Shown here: positions 58,440-64,000 of the stretch, piece by piece
Position numbering within the stretch: the first letter of the stretch is position 1
Layout of the letters: every line of letters starts with the position of its first letter
Assembly (NCBI GenBank): GCA_029721435.1
Contig: CM056574.1
Span: forward strand, 71,281,501-71,345,500
Source of the DNA: Gymnothorax reevesii
Taxonomy: Eukaryota > Chordata > Actinopteri > Anguilliformes > Muraenidae
DNA length: 64,000 nt
Reading direction: 5' to 3'
Position numbers and translations under genes: made by a program
Notes under the pieces: model-generated
The model's input: the letters and a program-made list of their open reading frames with translations, nothing else
Databases searched by the model: none
What the model was told of the DNA's origin: nothing

Positions 58440-58514
58440 ATTTCACTGGCAAGTAATCATCGATATAGGAATGGACATAAGCTACTAAATTACAGGTTTG
58501 TAACAGGAAAATAA
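57756..58514 (+). CDS. truncated sushi-ichi-like Gypsy Gag fused to LTR and flank
   Basis: 252 codons. Residues 1-50 form a Gln/Leu-rich, coiled-coil-like segment (LESQQQLLLTVMQHLQTLM); residues 60-80 are Pro/Ala-rich; the capsid-like part starts at PPPEKYDGEPGACRAF and continues with FPTERSKVAFIITQLTGKAK and WATAAWESG, the hallmark of sushi-ichi Gag, the group that gave rise to mammalian PEG10/RTL genes. About residue 211 (LNSLSE) gag ends and translation continues through the 3' LTR tail and 75 nt of host DNA. The zinc knuckle, protease and pol are missing. Confidence 0.82.
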   Translation: MEPARDASLQDTLANQAVMLESQQQLLLTVMQHLQTLMYQMTDLAFMVKAYQPALATSSAMAPAPAPVPAPTPIHEPRLPPPEKYDGEPGACRAFRIQCRLIFSLQPNTFPTERSKVAFIITQLTGKAKQWATAAWESGLPCVHSSTSLEEEMRRVLDRTRHGHEAGREILRIRQGNRSVSDFAIEFQTLATNSRWQRRTLYDTSLNSLSECFLDCCLLRVVPEQYLTISLASNHRYRNGHKLLNYRFVTGK

Positions 58515-59426
58515 TATAGCCTATTTCAGCACTTGAGTGTAATTTAATAGCACATAAAAGCACACATTACCTCCGAACATAAAATCTTGCAGAACTGATA
58601 CCTGACAAACAAAATCCTCACCAAAAATAGCATGATATTTAATCATCCAATTGCGTATTATACCGCACTAAAGTTTTAAATAGGAGCACAGGTTGAGCAA
58701 ACTGTATCGTCAAATATAAAAAGGTTTTCAGAAATGATTACCGGCAACATCACCCCCGCCAAAGCAAATCAATATTTTATGTAGGCTACGTTACTTTTGC
58801 ATTCATATATGGAAATAAATCTCCAACAAACTGCGCCATTATCTACATGTACGGACTACTGTCAAAACGACTGCCCCAACCGCCCTCTTGGCTCAGTTAT
58901 GATTATACAAACACCCGGCTAACGGGATATCGCCCAGCTACCCCGTGCTCGGTAGACGGCAGGAGGTCTTCTTCCGTCTTCATGCGCGACAATAGGTCCT
59001 ACTGCACAGCTCACGGCGCGATTTCCCAGTCCTAAGTGTGAACATTTGTGTTTTTTTTTTTTTCAATAAACATTCACTTTTAAACTTTATGATGTTCAGG
59101 CGCAGAGCTTTGTTAATAGGCTGTAAAAGTAAAATGTCAGAAAAAATAAAATCTAGCCATAGGACAATTACTTTGTATTTTCCCAGTCCACCTCTGATTA
59201 GATCTAAGGCTTCAGCTAAACATGTAAATTTAATATGCATGCAAACATTTCTGGAGCGGAGCATGGAGCGAGTGTGGAGTGGAGCGGGATGCAGTCTTGC
59301 CGGAGCGCTGAGCGGTCATGGGTGGAGCAGCATGTTGCGACTTTGAGCGAGGGGGATCGACAACCTATGTGAGTGAGGAGCGGGAATTCTCGCCGCTCCA
59401 CTCTGCTCACATGCTCTGGTGCCAAC

Positions 59427-60290
59427 TAAGAGTTTTTAAATTCTAGTTTTGGGGATTTTCAATGATGTTGAGGTAGGAGACCTTGAGGGCTATGGTGAAA
59501 CCTTCAACTTGCACCTCTTGAGGTGGTCAGTTGTGGATTTTGGGGTGTGTTTAAGATCATTATCCTGTTGTGGAAGCCATCCTCTTTTTATCTTCAGCTT
59601 TTTTTTTTTCAGATGGTTTAGAGTTTGCTTCGAGAATTTTCTGGAATTTAATTGAATCCTTCTACCAGTTACATGATCTCCATGCCACTGACTGCAACAC
59701 AAACCCAAAGCAAGATCGATCCAACCACGTGCTTGACAGATGTAGAGGTGTTCTTTTCATGAAATTCCGCATCCTTTTTTCTTCAAATATACCTCTGCTC
59801 ATTGCAGCCAATGAGTTTTATTTTAACTTCTTCAGTTTACAGGACTTGTTTCCTAAATTCATTAGCCTTGTTCAGATATTCCGCAGAAACCTTCTGATGC
59901 TGAATTTCATGTTGAGGATGCAGGAAAGGTTTTCCTCTCATGACTCTTCCATGAAGGTCATATTTGAGCGAGCGTCGCTAAACCATAGGGCAGTGTAGCA
60001 TGAGTCCATGGTGTGCTAAATCTTGCTGAAGGTCTTTTGTTGTCAAACAGGTGTTTTGATTTACCTTTCTAGCAATCCGATTAGCAGTTTTCTCAGGACT
60101 TTTTTTTTTGGTCCTTCAGATCTGAAATTGACCTCCACCTTTTCTGTTGACTGCCATTTCTTAATTATATTGTGAATGGAGGAAAATTCTACTTAAAATG
60201 TGATGCCATCTTCTTACAGCCTTCTCCTGCTTTGTGGGCATCAATTATTTTCATTTTCATAGAGCTAGACAGCAGCTTAGAGGACCCCAT
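59427..60290 (-). pseudogene. Tc1-like transposase relic (split gene)
   Basis: From ATG at 60290 the minus strand shows an N-terminal DNA-binding segment (KMKIIDAHKAGEGCKKMASH), an AEYLNKANEF segment, and in other frames pieces of the catalytic core (VGSILLWV near 59700). The C-terminal end would lie across the hAT insertion at about 54190-54236. Numerous stops; the D,D,E residues cannot all be placed. Confidence 0.65.
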
Positions 60291-60585
60291 GGCTTCAGAT
60301 TGTCAGGCAAAGGTTAGAGTCTGGGTATTCATGTACTTTGAAATTTGCATCACCTGGCCTTTCCAAACGACGATTGCGAACAAGCCATAGCCCTAACAAG
60401 CTAAATACGGTCTGAGACCATAGTCAAAGTTACCTGAGAGCTAAAATCTTTTGGGATGCCCAATGTTGCATGGTGCTCATTTCCTTTTTTTCACACTACA
60501 ATTGTACAAAACAAAACAAATACGCAAATACTGCTTAAAATGTCAATTATAGGGTACTGGTGGCCCCAGAAGCTCCCACCCTTAA

Positions 60586-61373
60586 AGGAGAATTCCGGTG
60601 TGAAATTGACTTGGGGTGTATTGAAACATGATTATGCAACATTTAAAAATATATCACTTTCTAGCTTAAGCTCCCAACATTCTTACAATGGTAGTGAATC
60701 GGGCATAGCTTTGCCATGCAAAGAAATCACTATTTTTTTCATCATTAACAAGGCTCAAAGTAGCTCCACACTACATAAGTAGAATTCCGAGGGCCCTGAC
60801 ATTTAAAAGGAGGCACTGAGAACTTTGAAAATGCACAGGTAGTTTATTTAAAAAAGTCTATTTATGCAAACAGTGCCTTGAGCTAGATTCCAGTCGCCTC
60901 CATCTTGAACATTACGAAAAGTCGATTGACGAGTACAAACAAATAGGAAGGACAGGGGAACAGATTGCAATCTATTCCTTTGTGCTCATCAATCGACTTT
61001 TTGTGACTTTCAAGATGGAGGCGACTGGAAACTAGCTCAAGGCACTGTTTGCATAAGTAGTCTTTTTTTAATAAACTGCCTGTGGATTTTCAAAGTTCTC
61101 AGTGCCTCGTTTTAAATGTCAGGGCCCTTGGAATTCTACCGATGAAGTGTGGAGCTACTTTAAGCCTTGTTAATGATGAAAAAAATTGTGATTTCTTTGC
61201 ATGGCAATACAAAGCCGGATTTCACAACCATTGTAATCCTGTTGGGAGCTTCGGCTAAAAAGCTATATATTTAGAAATGTTGCGTGCGTACGGAAGTGGG
61301 GTATTCGACAAAGGTTAGTACTCGTTATCATGTTTCAATACACCCCAAGTCAATTTCACACTGGAATTCTCCT
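60586..61373. mobile_element. 788-bp palindromic TTAA element
   Basis: Starts AGGAGAATTCCGGTGTG after TTAA (60582-60585) and ends with the inverse (ACTGGAATTCTCCT) before TTGA (61374-61377). The two arms of roughly 370-390 bp are inverted copies throughout; for example CAAGGCACTGTTTGC near 61040 mirrors GCAAACAGTGCCTTG near 60868, with the centre near 60950. It could fold into one long hairpin. A half copy lies at 40539-41003. Confidence 0.88.
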
Positions 61374-61379
61374 TTGACA

Positions 61380-61900
61380 TAAACATAATAACAAAGTCTT
61401 TGTTGATGGATGCATGCATGGATGGATGGACGGACGCACGGATGGAGCTTGATAACATAGCTCCCGTGCCACTTGGGCGACGGATACTAATTAAGCCTGT
61501 AATTAAAATATTGATAAGATAAAGCAAATAGTCAAAGTTTTTGGTGATATTTTTAGGCCAGTGACCTTTAAAAAAATAGGCCGAGGTCACCTCTAGGCAT
61601 TTCATTTGTAGGCCTTTATGAGAGGCATGTCCAGTAAAAATTAGGAGCCTGTAACTAAAACAGATGATGAGATTAAGCAAAATGTCAACATTTTTGGTGA
61701 TATTTTTAGGCCAGCGATGTTGAAAAAAATAGGCCAACGTCACCTTTAGGCACGTCATTTGAAGGCCTTTATGAGATGCACGTCCAGTAAAAATTAGGAA
61801 CCTGGAACTGAAATATTTTATGAGATAAAGCAAAATGTGTTGACGGACGCACGCACACACACGCATGCACGGAGCCCGATACCATAGCTCCCTGATTGTC
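61380..61900 (+). repeat. tandem repeat, about 155-bp units, with stem-loop ends
   Basis: Two main units (about 61497-61655 and 61657-61815) share GGTGATATTTTTAGGCCAG, AAAAAAATAGGCC, GGCCTTTATGAGA and CCAGTAAAAATTAGGA. Outer segments at 61425-61470 and 61850-61890 hold CGGACGCACG tracts followed by GGAGC...GCTCC hairpins. The 183-codon minus-strand frame over this block (61315-61866) simply reads the repeat twice because the spacing preserves frame. Confidence 0.7.
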
Positions 61901-62580
61901 AGTTATTAGCATTAGATGCATGCACAAAAGATCAGTTTTAATTTTAGCAATGTCTACACACCCATCCTCTCCCTAATGGCCCTCTGCAGAATACCAGCTA
62001 GATGATGACAAACTGTATAGCCACCGGATCCAAATTTATTATTTGATTGTGGTTAACTGACTGCTACCCCACTTTACTTTTCTCTTTTTACTATCAAAGT
62101 ATGTTTACACTTGGTAATAGTACTACTGCTTTCATTGCTTGCCACTGACATCATTTCTTTTCCATAACACGTTCGCATGGAGACATGTTACATATGACTT
62201 AGCTGGGCAGCAATGTGAGGACGTGATGGGGGGGCGGCATTCTTAAAGATTCCCCACAGATGCAATAATATTGATGCAATAATCAATGATTGTGAAATAA
62301 AGTACAGGATATCAGTCAAATCTGTATTTTCTTAGGTTTGTTATGTGTATGGCATCACGGTAATAACCAGTTACCAACAATAAAAGTGACTTTGCTGAGT
62401 ATTGACTGAAATTTTTTACGATAATACTTCAAATAATACAGAATATCATCATCATATCAAATAGAAAGATATGATGGACTTAAGAAAATTATAGCAACAT
62501 ATCAAAAAGCAACATATGAAATAAAAGCTGCATAAAAGTCTGCATAAAATCATTCACTTTCATTTTTAGAACAAATTTAA
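61901..62580. other. no gene recognised
   Basis: A/T-rich sequence with a G-run at 62229-62234. Ends in the TTAA of the next element. Confidence 0.3.
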
Positions 62581-63400
62581 AGGGGACCCATTATGCTGAT
62601 CCTTCTTTGAATACATATTGGTAATGTAATAATGTTGGTTGTCCATACTCAACCTCTATAAAGTTTCTAAACATAAGATACAGAGGTTTTGCCTTAATCC
62701 AAGAACGTGATTTCATGAATGTGATTTCCTCTCTGAACAGCTCCTCCTGAGATCTTCGTGAGACTTGGGCAAAACCTGACGTCAGGTTGTACAGTCCAAT
62801 AAGTACAGACCTAGCCAAAGCCAATCACGGTGCCGGACCTGCCCAGATCGGAAACTAATCTAGCAGACACGAACAACCACGGATCATACTATGCCTAAGT
62901 AGCATCTACACTTCCAGAAATACAAAAGAAGAACCGCGGATCATTTGAGGTGCAGTTTTGTCAGTATGTCTCCTGAAGCTGCTCATCCATTTACTTTTGG
63001 ATGCAAAAAAAAGCACCTCTCTCTCTTCCAAAAGAGGATGCCTCCAGAAATCAGTGGGTAGCTTTTTTGTTTGCTGGCGGCGAATAGCCACAGCCAAAGG
63101 CAACGTTAGCGGTTTGTGCCCAGCGTTTCACCAAAGACAGCTTTGTCAATAAAGGATAATTTGACACAGGATAAGCGTTTCAGCTGCTTCTCAAACCTGA
63201 AGCGGTTGCATCAATCATGCGCTCAGAGCCACAAGCTGTAAGTAACGATATAACAGCCAATAATGAAAGTGAAGGGAATGCGTAGCGGGAGGTTAGTCAG
63301 GACCGCTAACAATAGTTAGCACTAACAACTGGCCTCAAACGCAGGCTTCATAAAATATCTGAAAATAAAGCCTGTATCGGTCCTGACTGTCCACGACTCA
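62581..63400 (+). mobile_element. THAP-encoding TTAA element, copy 3
   Basis: AGGGGACCCATTATGCTGA directly follows TTAA (62577-62580). It aligns with copies at 17768 and 34617. Around 63010-63235 one frame reads SLPKEDASRNQWVAFLF, then VCAQRFTKDSFVN and LLLKPEAVASIMRSEPQAVS with three stops between, recognisably a THAP-like module (the usual His of C-x2-H is Arg here). It ends at a GTAAGT donor near 63239. It also provides the unoccupied version of the solo-LTR site of copy 1. The right end was not found. Confidence 0.72.
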
Positions 63401-63410
63401 GAAGCTATGT

Positions 63411-63985
63411 GAAGTTTCCATTCACTTCCCAATCGAATTTATTCATGCGAATAAAGCTGGTTAAAATACATTTCCATCTAAAGGCATTAAAGCGAATAAA
63501 AAGTAGTGCGTAATGACGCCACATGCTGTTATGCGATCAAATTAGTGTATCGAATACATTTCTGACATTTTAAGCTGCTTCCATTCATTTTCGCAGAGCC
63601 TTCAAGTGAACCAAAGAAGTTAGTTAGCCAACTAATTTAGCTGGTTAGCCAAAATGGATCGCGTTGAGCAACAAATGACGACAATTGCACAAGTTGTAAT
63701 AGTGCTGAAGTGCCAGCTATTAGCAGCATTGCAGACCACTATCAGAAGGAAACGACGGCATCAAAACACCATCAAGATGCAGTAGCAGATTTATTCAGCA
63801 AATAACTTTTCCATCAGTATTTATCGCATAAGCCTTTTACCGATCAAGGTAAAATCCGATGAGATGGACCATACAAACTATGAGTCGACAGTCTTGAAAA
63901 CAAGTTGAATTTCACCGTCTCCGTAAGGCATTTTTAATTTGATATTACTTAATTTGTATAAGAACATGTGGATGGAAACATGACT
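63411..63985. mobile_element. possible inverted-repeat DNA transposon with short basic frame
   Basis: GTTTCCATTCAC near 63414 and, on the other strand, GTTTCCATCCAC near 63976 may be terminal repeats; the interior is rich in GCGAATAAA words seen in fish MITEs. ATG at 63654 opens 43 codons ending at 63785 with a basic segment (TTIRRKRRHQNTIKMQ). It may be a remnant Harbinger-type exon. Weak evidence; the window ends just after. Confidence 0.35.
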
Positions 63986-64000
63986 ACAGATACGTAAGCA

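Larger units (their letters stand above)
54237..59418 (+). mobile_element. hAT element with 8-bp target duplication, itself carrying insertions
   Basis: The left end reads CAGAGCATGACAGCTGAGC, and the right end on the other strand CAGAGCATGTGAGCAGAGTG; flanking octamers are GTGCCAGC (54229-54236) and GTGCCAAC (59419-59426), 7 of 8 identical, the hAT footprint. GAGCGGAGCGG-type repeats occur inside both ends. A BED-type zinc-finger exon lies at 54464-54659; the catalytic hAT domain was not found. Subtracting the nested hAT MITE and Gypsy element leaves about 2.7 kb. Confidence 0.85.
53953..60480 (-). mobile_element. Tc1-like element split by a hAT insertion
   Basis: The left end ATGCAAAAGTTTGGGCACCC (53961) and following A/T-rich sequence match a fish Tc1-like family known to me by its GCAAAAGTTTGGGCACCCC terminal repeat. 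Homology continues to 54236, is interrupted by 54237-59418 and resumes at 59427 with CTTGAGGTGGTCAGTTGTGG and TCATTATCCTGTTGTGG. The right end near 60480 is only approximate (GGGATGCCCAATGTTGCATG is a degraded terminal repeat). Confidence 0.78.

Overview
The window is vertebrate nuclear DNA, most likely from a ray-finned fish. It has low gene density, spliced host exons, several Tc1/mariner families, hAT and TTAA-target DNA transposons, a CR1-like LINE, a tRNA-derived SINE, endogenous retrovirus remnants and a Gypsy element with a sushi-ichi-like gag. There are no bacterial operons, CRISPR arrays or genuine tRNA/rRNA genes. Almost every long open frame is either a transposon relic or chance.

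Host gene. Two minus-strand exons match my recollection of the conserved N-terminal region of TBRG1 (transforming growth factor beta regulator 1): 50967-51203 (contains NQFEKYRLKYLRLHKATQ) and 10076-10146 (contains ENAALSDEVAHLEEKF). The splice sites are good and the phases agree, so the two are joined across an intron of about 40.8 kb (10147-50966). A smaller candidate upstream exon lies at 52322-52384. The rest of the gene must lie outside the window on both sides. Most of the window is therefore tbrg1 intron filled by successive transposon insertions.

Layout. 1-10075 (downstream intron): a Tc1 3' end abutting a CR1 fragment, a complete Tc1-like element (2861-4453) whose transposase has only two nonsense codons, and a TTAA-flanked element (4942-6086). 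10147-21480: a Harbinger-like element, a Tc1 fragment, a Kolobok-like TTAA element (13323-15116) with a nested inverted-repeat element, and a THAP-encoding TTAA element split by a solo LTR. 21490-32345: a satellite with a period of about 177 bp, broken by a degenerate retrovirus (22568-about 29460) and by hairpin-ended repeats. 32469-43035: a SINE with a 13-bp target duplication, a second THAP-element copy, a 2.2-kb palindromic element carrying a Tc1 copy, half of another palindromic element, and a CR1-like LINE. 44022-48482: an LTR retroelement with a gag frame still open. 50967-52384: tbrg1 exons. 53953-60480: a Tc1 element containing a hAT element, which itself contains a small hAT MITE and a Gypsy element. 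60586-64000: a 788-bp palindrome, tandem hairpin repeats, a third THAP-element copy and another probable DNA transposon.

The strongest results are exact insertion footprints: TA, TTAA and 4-, 5-, 8- and 13-bp duplications. They fix element ends and relative insertion order. The most useful cross-cutting pattern is the recurrence of TTAA-flanked families whose ends begin AG, three copies of one of which encode a THAP-like zinc module. I found no wholly new biological system. All family names rest on reading and memory, not database searches.
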